This document shows, piece after piece, positions 1 to 9,377 of a stretch of DNA of 64,000 nucleotides. The position numbers and the translations under genes were made by a program. Origin of the DNA: Actinomycetospora sp. NBRC 106375. Its GTDB lineage: Bacteria > Actinomycetota > Actinomycetes > Mycobacteriales > Pseudonocardiaceae. The notes beneath the pieces were generated by a model. The model did not search any database. It had not been told where the DNA came from and saw nothing but the letters and a program-made list of their open reading frames with translations. Numbering within the stretch: position 1 is the stretch's first letter; each line of letters starts with the position of its first letter. The stretch covers positions 1 to 64,000 of the forward strand of contig NZ_BSTS01000010.1 of NCBI RefSeq assembly GCF_030269665.1, given 5' to 3'.

Positions 1-132
1 CGTCGCCGCCGAACTCAACGGCCGACCCCGCAAGACCCTCGACTGGCGCTGCCCCGCCCGAGCCATCGACCAACTACTCTCCGCCCCACCAACCACCGGT
101 GTTGCGACCACCCCCTGAGCTCAAGGGGCGCC
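1..132 (+). mobile_element. Right end of an IS30-like insertion sequence (partial)
   Basis: The window opens inside a transposase reading frame that stops at 116-118. The short GC-rich stretch after it probably holds the right terminal repeat. The element boundary cannot be fixed, because the left end lies outside the window. Immediately after it, 133-156 matches one arm of a palindromic repeat seen intact near 15.7 kb, so the insertion may have split a copy of that repeat. The right boundary of about 132 is inferred from where that match begins. Confidence 0.5.
2..118 (+). CDS. IS30-family-like transposase, C-terminal fragment
   Basis: Only the last 38 codons are present, read from base 2 to the TGA at 116-118. 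The peptide contains AELNGRPRKTLDWRCPARAI followed by a short tail. The pattern LN-x-RPRKTL-x-W near the C-terminus is typical of DDE transposases of the IS30 type, whose catalytic domain ends with this segment. The start and catalytic residues lie upstream of the window, so intactness cannot be judged. An IS3 or IS481-type integrase core also carries an NxRP-like ending, so the family is probable rather than certain. Confidence 0.6.
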   Translation, partial: VAAELNGRPRKTLDWRCPARAIDQLLSAPPTTGVATTP

Positions 133-156
133 GGGGTGGACGGCGCGCTCCTGATC
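133..156. repeat. Single arm of a dispersed palindromic repeat
   Basis: These 24 bases match 15713-15736 with one mismatch (142 versus 15722) and end in GCGCTCCTGATC. At 15.7 kb the segment is the right arm of an inverted repeat whose left arm reads GATCAGGAGCGC. Here the left arm is missing and the IS30-like element lies in its place. Confidence 0.7.
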
Positions 157-186
157 ACCAGGTTCGCACGCGCGCTCGACGCCCGG

Positions 187-2376
187 TCAGTTCGCGCGGT
201 TCCCGTCGCGCAGGGAGTGCCGGGGGCGGCTGGTCGACGGGTACGGCGCACGGGGCCCGTCGGACGCGTCGCGGGGCGTCGAGGGGAAAGACGGGTGCGG
301 CTCGCGGAACGAGCCCGACGGCGCCGGGTCCCCGTACTCCCGGTCCTCGCCGAAGGAGAGCGAGGGCGCGGGGTCGCGGAACGCGTCGTCGAACGACGGC
401 TCCGCGAAGGACGGCTCCGCGAACGACGGCTCGCCGAAGGACGGCGAGGGGAACGACGTCGACGGGAACGGCTCGGCGAACGGCGGGAACGAGGGGTGCG
501 GTTCCCGGACGGCCGGGATGCCGCCCGACTGGGACGCGGCGATCTGCAACGCCGGGATGCCCTGCGAGTCCGTCGCGCTGCGCGCCGCCTCCTCGGCGGC
601 CCGGGCCGGCACCGGGGTGACCGGACGGGATCCGGTCGTCGCCGGGTCGGCACCCCAGGTCGGCGTCGCCCCGGTCGTCGGGGCGGCCGCCGTCGGGGCG
701 GCCGTCGGCATCGGCGCGAACACGGGCGCCGCCGCGGGCTGCCCGCCCGGGACGGGCTCCTCCTCGAGACGCGGGGCGACGGTCGACGGGGCGTCGGTGT
801 CGGGCAGCGGGGCGGTGTCGCGGCGGCCGACGGCGACGAGGTCGCGGCCGAGCAGCCCGGAGACGAGCCAGTCGAGCGCGATGCGCACGGTGCGGTCGGC
901 GGTCGGCATGGCCCAGAGGTGGTAGGCGCGGTGGAGCAGGAACGCGGGCCAGCCGGTCATCCGCAACGGGCCGATCTGGGCCGCACCGCGCCGGCGGCCC
1001 AGACCGGCCACCGCCCCCGCGTTCTTGTGGCGGTAGCCCTTGAGCAGCCGCCCGGCGAGGAAGGCGTCGACGTTGCGCGCGAGCAGGCGGGCCTGGCGCA
1101 CGGCGTGCTGGGCGGTCGGCGCCGTCGTCGCGGGCTCGCCGTCGCGGGCGGCGGGCACCGTCACGTCGGGCACGGCGGCGCAGTCGCCGGCGGTGAAGAC
1201 GTGGGCGCGGTCGCGGACCTGCAGCGTCGTCGCGCAGCGCACGCGACCGCGCGGGTCGAGGGGAAGGTCGGTGCGCTCGAGCAGCGGGTTGGGCACCGAG
1301 CCGGCGGCGACGACGATCGTGTCGGTGGCGAAGCTCGTGCCGCCGGCGAGCACGACGTTGCCGTCGCGGGCCGAGGTGATCTTGGCGCCGACGCGGACCT
1401 CGATGCCGCGGCGCAGCAGCTGGGCGTGCACGCGGGCGGCGAGCGCCGGGCTGACCTCGGGCATGATCCGCCCGGCGGCCTCCAGGAGCACCCACTGGAT
1501 CTCGCCGGCGATGTAGCCCGGCTGGTGCTTGGCGGCACGGCGGGTCATGTCCTCGAGCTCGCCGAGCACCTCGAGCCCCGCGAACCCGCCGCCGATCACG
1601 GTGAAGGTCAGCAGGCGCCGGCGCTCGGCGGGATCGGTGGTCGACGCGGCCGCGTCGAGGCGGGACAGGACGTGCTCGCGCAGGGCGAGCGCGTCGGTGA
1701 CCGACCGGAACGGGAGCGCCTGGTCGTCGAGGCCGGGGACCGGCAGGCGCCGCGGCGCGGTGCCGGGAGCCACCACGAGCACGTCGTAGTGGACCTCCCG
1801 CGTGCCGCCGCCGGGCAGCGACACGACGGCGCGGTGGCTCGCGTCGTCGATCGCGGCGACCGAGCCGGTGATGACGTCGCAGCGCCGTAGCACCCGTCGC
1901 AGCGGCACCGTGAGGTGCCGGGGCTCGATCGCGCCGGCCGCGGCCTCGGGGAGGAACGGCTGGTAGGTCATGTGGGCCTGCGGGTCCACGACGGTGATCG
2001 AGGCGATGCCGTCGCGCGCGTCCCCCGACCCGAGGTGCCGCCCGCCGCGGGTGCCGCCGGGCAGGCGGGCCTGCAGCGCCCGCGCCGCGACCAGTCCGGC
2101 GTAGCCGCCGCCGACCACGAGGACCCGGGCGCCCTCGCCGCCCTCCGGCCCCCGACCGCGCAGACGGGCGAGGAAGACCAGCGCGACCACGCACAGGAAG
2201 CCGCCGAGGGCGGCCGCGCCCCACGCGGGCAGCGCGCCGAACACCCACAGCAGGGCGACGATCACCGGGCCCGCCACGAGCAGGGCCCCGCGACCGACGA
2301 TGAAGTCCGTGGTCGACCAGGGCTCACCCGACGCGTCGGGCTCGGGTTCCGGCGCCTGCGGAGGCACGCTGGACAT
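187..2376 (-). CDS. NDH-2-like membrane FAD/NAD(P) oxidoreductase with repetitive C-terminal tail
   Basis: A 729-residue flavoprotein resembling type II NADH dehydrogenases, which pass electrons from NADH to quinone at the inner face of the membrane. Two hydrophobic segments lie at about residues 31-48 and 52-70, then the FAD Rossmann motif VVGGGYAGLVAARA (about 87-100), the NAD motif VIGGGFAGLEVLGEL in the middle, and the FAD-closing motif FTAGDCAAVPD. The catalytic part ends near residue 515. The remaining roughly 200 residues are low complexity, rich in Pro, Ser, Phe and Ala, with tandem PSFAE/PSFGE units. NDH-2 enzymes usually end with an amphipathic helix and are about 400-470 residues, so both the N-terminal hairpin and the tail are additions. 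The ATG at 2376 has a GAGGAG ribosome site. The quinone-reductase role is inferred from family resemblance. Confidence 0.8.
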   Translation of the reverse strand: MSSVPPQAPEPEPDASGEPWSTTDFIVGRGALLVAGPVIVALLWVFGALPAWGAAALGGFLCVVALVFLARLRGRGPEGGEGARVLVVGGGYAGLVAARALQARLPGGTRGGRHLGSGDARDGIASITVVDPQAHMTYQPFLPEAAAGAIEPRHLTVPLRRVLRRCDVITGSVAAIDDASHRAVVSLPGGGTREVHYDVLVVAPGTAPRRLPVPGLDDQALPFRSVTDALALREHVLSRLDAAASTTDPAERRRLLTFTVIGGGFAGLEVLGELEDMTRRAAKHQPGYIAGEIQWVLLEAAGRIMPEVSPALAARVHAQLLRRGIEVRVGAKITSARDGNVVLAGGTSFATDTIVVAAGSVPNPLLERTDLPLDPRGRVRCATTLQVRDRAHVFTAGDCAAVPDVTVPAARDGEPATTAPTAQHAVRQARLLARNVDAFLAGRLLKGYRHKNAGAVAGLGRRRGAAQIGPLRMTGWPAFLLHRAYHLWAMPTADRTVRIALDWLVSGLLGRDLVAVGRRDTAPLPDTDAPSTVAPRLEEEPVPGGQPAAAPVFAPMPTAAPTAAAPTTGATPTWGADPATTGSRPVTPVPARAAEEAARSATDSQGIPALQIAASQSGGIPAVREPHPSFPPFAEPFPSTSFPSPSFGEPSFAEPSFAEPSFDDAFRDPAPSLSFGEDREYGDPAPSGSFREPHPSFPSTPRDASDGPRAPYPSTSRPRHSLRDGNRAN

Positions 2377-2485
2377 GCAGAGGTCTCCTCGCGATCGGGG
2401 TCGAGGCGGCCGGTCCGGGCAGAGGGGGAGCTCCCGGAGTCACGGCCCGGTCACGGTACGAACGACGATCTTCACGTGGGGCCGA

Positions 2486-2589
2486 CCTGAGAGCCCGACA
2501 CGCGCCGGGCCGTCCATCACGCACCACCGCGCGGTCACCGGTTCGGTGATCGCCCGATCGGGCCAATCGACGACCGTCGGGCTCTCAGG
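2486..2589. repeat. 104-bp interval bounded by a perfect 14-bp inverted repeat
   Basis: CCTGAGAGCCCGAC at 2486-2499 is exactly complementary to GTCGGGCTCTCAGG at 2576-2589. The interval between them contains the self-complementary GCCCGATCGGGC near 2552. It lies in the 228-bp gap between the winged-helix gene, which ends at 2605, and the NDH-2-like gene, which starts at 2376; both are on the minus strand. It could be a terminator/leader structure or a small non-autonomous element. No target duplication is visible. Confidence 0.5.
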
Positions 2590-2604
2590 GACGGCGACGA
2601 GCGG

Positions 2605-3651
2605 TCATCGCGGGAGACGGGCGTGGGCGCGGGTGACGGCCGCGTCGGTGCGGGCGTCGAGGGGACGGAACGGCGTGACCTCCAGCCGACCGCGCGGCGC
2701 CGCCCACGTCCCGACGACCCTCCCACGGTGGACGACCGTCGACCGGAACACCCCGTTGCCGCCGGGGACGATGCGCTCGAACCAGGCGGGCTCGAGGACG
2801 TCGTCGCGGCGCCCGTAGCCGAGGACGAACTCGTCGAAGCCCGGCAGCAGGTGCACCCCGAGGGCGGCACGCCGGTGCGCGGCCAGGCGGTCGGGCACCG
2901 CCGGGTCGAGGAGGTACTCGGTGCCGTCGACGTCCGTCGCGGCGAGATCGGGTCGGGCGAGGGCGATGCCGGTGTCCACGTCCGCGGCGGGGATCCCGGT
3001 CCAGCGGGCGAAGTCGGCCCGGGTCGCCGGGCCGTGCGAGCGGAAGTAGCGCCGCGCCCACTCCCCCAGCGCCTCGTCGCGCTCGAGGTGCCGCGGCACC
3101 GGGACCCAGCGGGCGACGTCGACGATCATCTGCTCGCCGTCGCGGTAGGGCCCCCAGCACAGGACGCCGGTGGACGCGAGCTCGGCGAGCAGGTGGTAGC
3201 CGCGGCCCCGCGCCGGCGCGAGCCCCGCGGACTCCCACGCCGCGAACAGCCCGGCGCGCGTGGCGGGCACCGCGCTCCGCGCGACCGCCCGGGCCCGGTC
3301 GACGTCGGCGTCGTCGAGCCCCAGCTCGCCGCGGCGCCGGGCGGCCTGCACGCGCGGGCGGGGCGTGCCCAGGGGCAGCATCCACGCGAGGTCCTCGGCG
3401 GGCAGGACGTGCAGCGTGCCGCGCATCGGCCAGCTGCGGACGATCGTGCCGGCGTCGAACGCGGCGACCACGGCGCCGGTCGACCGGCCGGCCGTGCGCA
3501 GGGCGAGCGACGTCAGCGCGCCCGCCGGGTCCTGGCCCTGCGCGGCGCCGAGGTGACGGACGACGCCGGCGACGTCGTCGTCGGGCGGGGCGACCAGCCG
3601 CTGCGCGACGAGCCGCAGCAGCCCGATCTCGGAGACGCCGCGGGAGCTCAC
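2605..3651 (-). CDS. Winged-helix DNA-binding domain protein (HTH_42 type)
   Basis: A 348-residue protein of the actinobacterial HTH_42 family (PF06224), which includes AlkZ/YcaQ-type DNA glycosylases and many uncharacterised members. The diagnostic block SWPMRGTLHVL lies near residues 73-83, and a second conserved block RYFRSHGPATRADFARWTG lies near 201-219, with GTWAAPRGRLEVTPF close to the end. I do not see the QxQ motif used by AlkZ, so glycosylase activity should not be assumed. The GTG start at 3651 was chosen because it forms a GTGA overlap with the stop of the upstream hydrolase (3648-3650), which implies translational coupling. A longer reading frame upstream has no family similarity. 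Confidence 0.75.
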   Translation of the reverse strand: MSSRGVSEIGLLRLVAQRLVAPPDDDVAGVVRHLGAAQGQDPAGALTSLALRTAGRSTGAVVAAFDAGTIVRSWPMRGTLHVLPAEDLAWMLPLGTPRPRVQAARRRGELGLDDADVDRARAVARSAVPATRAGLFAAWESAGLAPARGRGYHLLAELASTGVLCWGPYRDGEQMIVDVARWVPVPRHLERDEALGEWARRYFRSHGPATRADFARWTGIPAADVDTGIALARPDLAATDVDGTEYLLDPAVPDRLAAHRRAALGVHLLPGFDEFVLGYGRRDDVLEPAWFERIVPGGNGVFRSTVVHRGRVVGTWAAPRGRLEVTPFRPLDARTDAAVTRAHARLPR

Positions 3652-4456
3652 ACGCCCAGATACTTCCGGAACCACCCGACGGCGTGGTCGTCGACCTCGG
3701 CCGCGTGCGGTGTCTGCGGCGCGGGCTCGAGGCCCGGCTCCTCGGCCAGTGCGTGGCCCATCCCCTCGATCACCACGACGTCCGACGGCCCGGCCGCCGC
3801 GGCGGCGAGCTCCCGCGCGGGCTCGAGGAACGCCGTGGCGTCGTCCTCGGACCCGAGGACGAGGCGCACCGGCAGCGTGCCCAGCTCCCCGGCCCGCGCG
3901 ACGTAGTCCATGCGCGCCGCCACCGCGTCGGACTCCGGCGACCACCGGTAGTCGACGCCGAACATCTTCCCGAGGGTCGCCACCACCGGACGCAGGCGCA
4001 GCATCGGGCTCACGCCGACGAGCGCCGCGAGATCGTCGCGGCGCGTGGCCACCTCCAGCGCGACGCCGGCCCCCGCCGACCCTCCGAAGATCGCCAACGG
4101 GCCCCCGGCGAACCCGTACCGCTCGCGCAGAGCCTGCAGGGCCCCGTCGAACTCGTCCGCGGCCCGCGCGTTGACCGGGCCGTGCATGAGCATGACCGCG
4201 TCCTCGTAGCCGCGGGCCATCAGCTCGTCCATCCCGCCCGCCGGCAGGCGCGCCCCATCTCGGGCAGGCCGAGGTAGATCCGCCAGGCGTCCAGCCCGTC
4301 CAGCGGCAGCACCGCCGCGAAGGCCGCCTCGCTGCGCGGCGCGTCCATGAGGTGCCACCCGACGACGACGGGTGCGTCCGTACGCCGCCCCGCCGGCGCC
4401 CGCAGCACGTAGGGCACGCCGGCGGCGACGCCGGTCTCGAGGTCCGTGACGGTCAT
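3648..4456 (-). pseudogene. Alpha/beta hydrolase disrupted by a one-base deletion
   Basis: The gene reads from ATG 4454-4456 (TDLETGVAAGVPYVLRAP...) to YLGLPEMG, then changes frame and continues as ARLPAGGMDELMARGYEDAV to the TGA at 3648. Restoring one C to the CCCC run at 4253-4256 joins the halves into a plausible 269-residue hydrolase. The second half carries the nucleophile elbow GGSAGA, an acid candidate in LGSEDDA and the histidine in GMGHAL, so the catalytic triad lies after the shift. The gene is divergent from a TetR regulator across a dyad operator. The deletion may be a real mutation, a phase-variable tract or a sequencing error in a homopolymer. The substrate is unknown. Confidence 0.75.
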
Positions 4457-4476
4457 GTGCGTTCCCCTGACTCTCG

Positions 4477-4514
4477 AACTGTACGGTGTCCAGCATACTG
4501 GACGGTGTACAGTT
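4477..4514. promoter_or_regulatory. Nested-dyad operator containing two opposed -10 boxes
   Basis: Outer arms AACTGTAC (4477-4484) and GTACAGTT (4507-4514) and inner arms TCCAG (4489-4493) and CTGGA (4498-4502) share the same centre. Each outer arm contains TACAGT reading outward. On the plus strand TACAGT (4508-4513) ends six bases before the TetR ATG, which suggests a leaderless message. On the minus strand the mirror copy lies about 22 bases before the hydrolase ATG. A regulator bound here would cover both -10 boxes. Confidence 0.7.
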
Positions 4515-4519
4515 CGTCC

Positions 4520-5077
4520 ATGCCGAGGACCCCCGGCCAGCGTGCCGGACTGACGCACGACGCCGTGCTGACCGCGGCGAGGACGGTGTTCGCCCAGCGC
4601 GGACTGCCCGGGCTGTCGATGCGCTCGGTCGCCGGCGAGCTCGGCGTCGCCCCCAACGCGCTCTACAGCCACGTCGCGGACAAGACGGCGCTGGTCGACG
4701 CGCTGCTCGACGACCGGCTCGGTGCGCTCACCCCGCCCCCGCCGGACGCGGACCCGGTGGGCGGGCTGCGCGACGTCATGCTCGCGACGTTCGACCTGCT
4801 CGCGGCGCACCCCGACCTCGTGCCGCTCTACCTCGCCCGCCAGGGCGCGCGCGGACCGAACGCCCGGTCCCTCGGCGCGGCCATGACCGTGCTGCTCGCG
4901 CGGGCCGGCGTCGACTCCGACGCCGCGGGCCGCGTGGTGCGGGCGCTGATCGTCAGCACCCTCGGCTACGCCGCGCTCGCGACCGCCGACGAGGCGAACC
5001 TGGCGCCGCCACAGCTGCGCGCCGACCTCGAGGTCACCCTCGGCTGGCTGCTGCGGGGTGCGATACCGCGCACGTGA
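4520..5077 (+). CDS. TetR family transcriptional regulator
   Basis: A 185-residue TetR-type repressor. The N-terminal helix-turn-helix spans about residues 12-55 and contains AVLTAARTVFAQRGLPGLSM and GVAPNALYSHVADKTALVDA, the usual TetR recognition region. The C-terminal half is a helical ligand-binding domain of unknown ligand. It is divergent from the frameshifted hydrolase, and its own -10 box sits inside the shared dyad at 4477-4514, so it probably represses itself and the hydrolase. The ATG at 4520 was chosen because upstream sequence is the promoter. No ribosome site precedes it, consistent with leaderless translation. Confidence 0.88.
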   Translation: MPRTPGQRAGLTHDAVLTAARTVFAQRGLPGLSMRSVAGELGVAPNALYSHVADKTALVDALLDDRLGALTPPPPDADPVGGLRDVMLATFDLLAAHPDLVPLYLARQGARGPNARSLGAAMTVLLARAGVDSDAAGRVVRALIVSTLGYAALATADEANLAPPQLRADLEVTLGWLLRGAIPRT

Positions 5078-5096
5078 GCACGAGCCCGGAGGGCAC

Positions 5097-7613
5097 CTAG
5101 CGCAGCCGGGCCCCGAAGCGTTCGGTGGCCGTCGCGACCGCGGCGTCGCGGCGGGCCGACGCCTCCTCGAGGGTCAGCGTCCGGTCGGGGGCGCGCAGGC
5201 GCAGGGCGAACGCGAGCGAGCGCTTGCCCTCGCCGACCTGGGGGCCGGTGTAGACGTCGAACAGGCGGACGTCCTCGACGAGGTCGCCGCCGCCGTCGCG
5301 CAGCGCGGACACCACCGACGCCGCCGGCACCGCCTGGTCGAGCACGAGGGCGACGTCGAGCAGCACCGGCGGGAAGGACGACACCGCGGGCACCGGGCGG
5401 TCCTCGGCCAGCGGGAGCCGGTCGAGCTCGAGCTCCATCGCACACGTGCGGGCCGGCAGGCCGAGGGCCTCGAGGACCTTCGGGTGCAGCTCGCCGGCGT
5501 GCCCGACGAGGGTGTCGCCGAGGCTCAGCGCGGCGCAGCGGCCGGGGTGCCACGGGGCGTGGACGTCGGAGGTCACCGTGAGCTCGGCGCCGTACACCCG
5601 TCCGACGAGCCGGGCGGCCTCGATCGCGTCGGCCCAGTCGGCGGGGCGGCCCGATCCCCACCAGCCCGCGCGCTCCCAGGCGCCGGCGAGGACGGCGCCG
5701 ACCCGCAGCGGCTGGGCCGGCAGGTTCGCGAGCACCGAGGTGACCGCCGCGTCGTCCGGGCGGTGGTCGACCGGCAGCAGCGGCGCCTCCGGCGGGTCGT
5801 CCGGACCGGGGCGGACCACCTGTCCGACCTGGTAGAGCGCGAGGTCGCGCAGGCCGCGCGAGACGTTGCGGACCACGGCGTCCAGCAGGCCCGGCAGCAG
5901 CGTCGTCGCCATGAGCGAGCGGTCGGCGTCGAGCGGGTTGGCCAGGCGCAGGGCGTTCCGGCGGTCGTCGTCGGCGTCCAGCCCGAACGCGTCGAAGACC
6001 GCGGGTGCGACGAACGGCGACGGGAGCACCTCGTCGTAGCCGGCGTCGGCGAGCGCCCGCGAGACCTGGCGGCGGCGCCGCTGGGCGAGGGTGAGGCCGG
6101 TACCCGGGCGCGCCAGGGGCAGCTGCGACGGGATCCCGGCGTACCCCTCGAGGCGCAGGACCTCCTCGACGAGGTCGGCGGGGCGGGTGAGGTCGGGGCG
6201 CCAGGTCGGCGGCACGGCGCGCAGCCCGGCGCCGCCCGTGTCGCCGGGATCGGCGGCGGCGACCTCGACCGCGCACCCGATCTGGCTGAGCCGCCGCACC
6301 ACGGCGCCCCGTTCGTAGCGGGTGCCGGCGACCCGGTCGGGCAGGTCGAGCGCCATGTCGACGGGCTCCGGGGTCGGCACGCCGCCCTCGTCGGTGACGC
6401 CGGGCGACACCGTCGCGCCGCCGTAGTGCGCGAGCAGCCACGCCGCGCGGTCGGTGGCGGCCCGGGCGACGGCGGGGTCGACCTCGCGCTCGAAGCGGCG
6501 GGCGGCCTCGCTGGGCAGGCGGTGGCGGCGCGCGGCGCGGGCCACCGACGGCGCGTCCCACGTCGCGGCCTCGAGGAGGACGTCGGAGGTGCCCGTGCCG
6601 ACCTCGGTGCTCGCCCCGCCCATGACGCCCGCGAGGCCGATGGGCCCGGAGTCGTCGGTGACGACGACGTCGTCGACGTCGAGCGCGCGCTGCGCGTCGT
6701 CCAGGGTGGTGATCTTCTCGTCCGCGGTCGCCCGCCGGACCACGACGTCGCCCTGCACGGTGGCGGCGTCGTAGGCGTGCATCGGCTGGCCCAGCTCGAG
6801 CATCACGTAGTTGGTGACGTCGACGGCCAGCGAGATCGGGCGCACGCCGCAGAGCAGCAGGCGCCGGCGCAGCCACCACGGCGACGGGGCCGTGGGGTCG
6901 AGGTCGGTCACCCGGCGGGCGACGAAGCGCCGGCACTGCGAGGACGGGTCCAGGCGCACCGGCCAGGCGTCCCCGTCCTCGGCGGGCAGGTCCCGGCCGA
7001 GCAGGGCCGGGTCGCCGTAGGGCGCGTCGAGGGCGCAGGCGAGCTCGCGGGCCAGCCCGCGGACCGAGAGGCAGTAGCCGCGGTCCGGCGTCACGGCGAT
7101 GTCGAGGACGGCGTCGTCCAGTCCGAGCAGCGCCGCGCCGTCGTCGCCGGGATCGGCCGTCGCGGGCGGCAGCACGAGGATGCCGCTGTGGTCGTCGCCG
7201 AGGCCCAGCTCGTCGAGCGCGCAGATCATGCCGTCGGAGACGTGGCCGTAGGTCTTCCGCGCGGCGATCGCGAAGTCGCCGGGCAGGACGGCCCCGGGCA
7301 GGGCGACGACGACGAGGTCGCCCTCGGCGAAGTTCGTCGCGCCGCACACGATCCCCCGCGACCCGGTGTCCTCGTTGTGCTCGGGACCCACGTCGACGCG
7401 GCAGTACCGGATCGGCTTCTTGAACTCGGTGAGCTCCTCGACCGACGCGACGCGTCCGACCACGAGCGGGCCGGTGCTGGCCGGGATCGGGGCCACGTCC
7501 TCGACCTCGAGCCCGACGCGGATGAGCGCCTCGCCGACGGCGTCGGCCGTCAGCGAGTCGCTGTCCGCGGGCAGGTCGACATGCTCGAGGAGCCACGAGA
7601 CGGGGACACGCAC
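5097..7613 (-). CDS. pheT: Phenylalanyl-tRNA synthetase beta subunit
   Basis: An 838-residue PheT, the tRNA-binding and editing half of the cytoplasmic alpha2beta2 enzyme that charges tRNA-Phe. It begins RVPVSWLLEHVDLP, as is typical, then carries the EMAP-type tRNA-binding OB domain (about 40-150), the B3/B4 editing region, the B5 domain, the catalytic-like core and a C-terminal FDX-ACB anticodon-binding domain (SSFPPVLLDVALVLD onward). The length is normal. Start is GTG at 7613 with AGAAAGG upstream. It lies 46 bases downstream of pheS on the same strand, the usual pheST operon. Confidence 0.97.
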   Translation of the reverse strand: MRVPVSWLLEHVDLPADSDSLTADAVGEALIRVGLEVEDVAPIPASTGPLVVGRVASVEELTEFKKPIRYCRVDVGPEHNEDTGSRGIVCGATNFAEGDLVVVALPGAVLPGDFAIAARKTYGHVSDGMICALDELGLGDDHSGILVLPPATADPGDDGAALLGLDDAVLDIAVTPDRGYCLSVRGLARELACALDAPYGDPALLGRDLPAEDGDAWPVRLDPSSQCRRFVARRVTDLDPTAPSPWWLRRRLLLCGVRPISLAVDVTNYVMLELGQPMHAYDAATVQGDVVVRRATADEKITTLDDAQRALDVDDVVVTDDSGPIGLAGVMGGASTEVGTGTSDVLLEAATWDAPSVARAARRHRLPSEAARRFEREVDPAVARAATDRAAWLLAHYGGATVSPGVTDEGGVPTPEPVDMALDLPDRVAGTRYERGAVVRRLSQIGCAVEVAAADPGDTGGAGLRAVPPTWRPDLTRPADLVEEVLRLEGYAGIPSQLPLARPGTGLTLAQRRRRQVSRALADAGYDEVLPSPFVAPAVFDAFGLDADDDRRNALRLANPLDADRSLMATTLLPGLLDAVVRNVSRGLRDLALYQVGQVVRPGPDDPPEAPLLPVDHRPDDAAVTSVLANLPAQPLRVGAVLAGAWERAGWWGSGRPADWADAIEAARLVGRVYGAELTVTSDVHAPWHPGRCAALSLGDTLVGHAGELHPKVLEALGLPARTCAMELELDRLPLAEDRPVPAVSSFPPVLLDVALVLDQAVPAASVVSALRDGGGDLVEDVRLFDVYTGPQVGEGKRSLAFALRLRAPDRTLTLEEASARRDAAVATATERFGARLR

Positions 7614-7659
7614 GGCTACGGGGCCTTTCTGGAGCTGGCGGGTGGGGCCGGGGACCGGC

Positions 7660-8772
<1,113 letters not shown>

Positions 8773-8810
8773 TCGGAGCAGGTCGAGGCCATCGGTTGCC
8801 TGCTCCCGGC

Positions 8811-9290
8811 TCAGGGCTCCGCGCGCCGCTCGTCGAGCGCCGCCAGCCGGGCCCGCACCGTGTCGCTGACGGCGGCGAGCGTCTCCAGCTCCTCCGGCGT
8901 GAGGTGGTCGACGACGGCCTCGCGGACGTCGGCGACGTGCCGTGGGGCCGCGGCCTCGACGAGCTCGCGACCGTGCGGGGTGATGGTCACGACCGCCCCG
9001 CGCTGGTCGGTCGGACACCGGTCGCGGGACACCAGGCCGCGCCGCTCCATGCGGCCCAGGTGCTGGGAGAGACGGCTCTTCTCCCAGCCCAGGCTGCGCC
9101 CGAGCACGAACGGCCGCAGGCACCCGTCCGGCGCCTCCGAGAGGTGGGCCAGCACCTCGAAGTCGGCGCCCGACAGCCCGCACCGGGTGCGGAGGCGACG
9201 GTCGAGGAACTCGGTCAGGCCGTCCTGCATCGCCATGAGGCCGCGCCAGGCCCGCTCCTCGCGCTCGTCCAGCCACCGCGTCTCCGCCAC
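8811..9290 (-). CDS. MarR family transcriptional regulator
   Basis: A MarR-type winged-helix regulator of 159 residues from GTG 9290. The recognition region reads VLGRSLGWEKSRLSQHLGRM followed by the wing SRDRCPTDQRGAVVTITPHG, and dimerisation helices lie at both ends. It is divergent from an NAD(P)-binding reductase gene at 9378, and two matching dyads lie between them (9308-9325 and 9342-9359). The reading frame could start at GTG 9326, but that would place the coding region across the first dyad, so 9290 is preferred. It probably represses the reductase and itself. The ligand is unknown. Confidence 0.85.
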   Translation of the reverse strand: MAETRWLDEREERAWRGLMAMQDGLTEFLDRRLRTRCGLSGADFEVLAHLSEAPDGCLRPFVLGRSLGWEKSRLSQHLGRMERRGLVSRDRCPTDQRGAVVTITPHGRELVEAAAPRHVADVREAVVDHLTPEELETLAAVSDTVRARLAALDERRAEP

Positions 9291-9307
9291 GTCGGCAGCG
9301 TAGTGGC

Positions 9308-9359
9308 TGGTTGACGTGTGAACCACAGCAGGCCTAGCGTCTGGTTAACACATGAACCA
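9308..9359. promoter_or_regulatory. Pair of MarR-type operators
   Basis: Two 18-bp dyads share the form TGGTT-N8-AACCA: TGGTTGACGTGTGAACCA at 9308-9325 and TGGTTAACACATGAACCA at 9342-9359. Their centres are 34 bases apart. They occupy the gap between the divergent MarR and reductase genes, where a regulator could control both promoters. Confidence 0.7.
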
Positions 9360-9377
9360 TCGACGAGGGGACCACGG

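Noticed and set aside
9291-9326. Earlier GTG start (9326) for the MarR gene
   Set aside because: It would make the first operator dyad coding and has no ribosome site.
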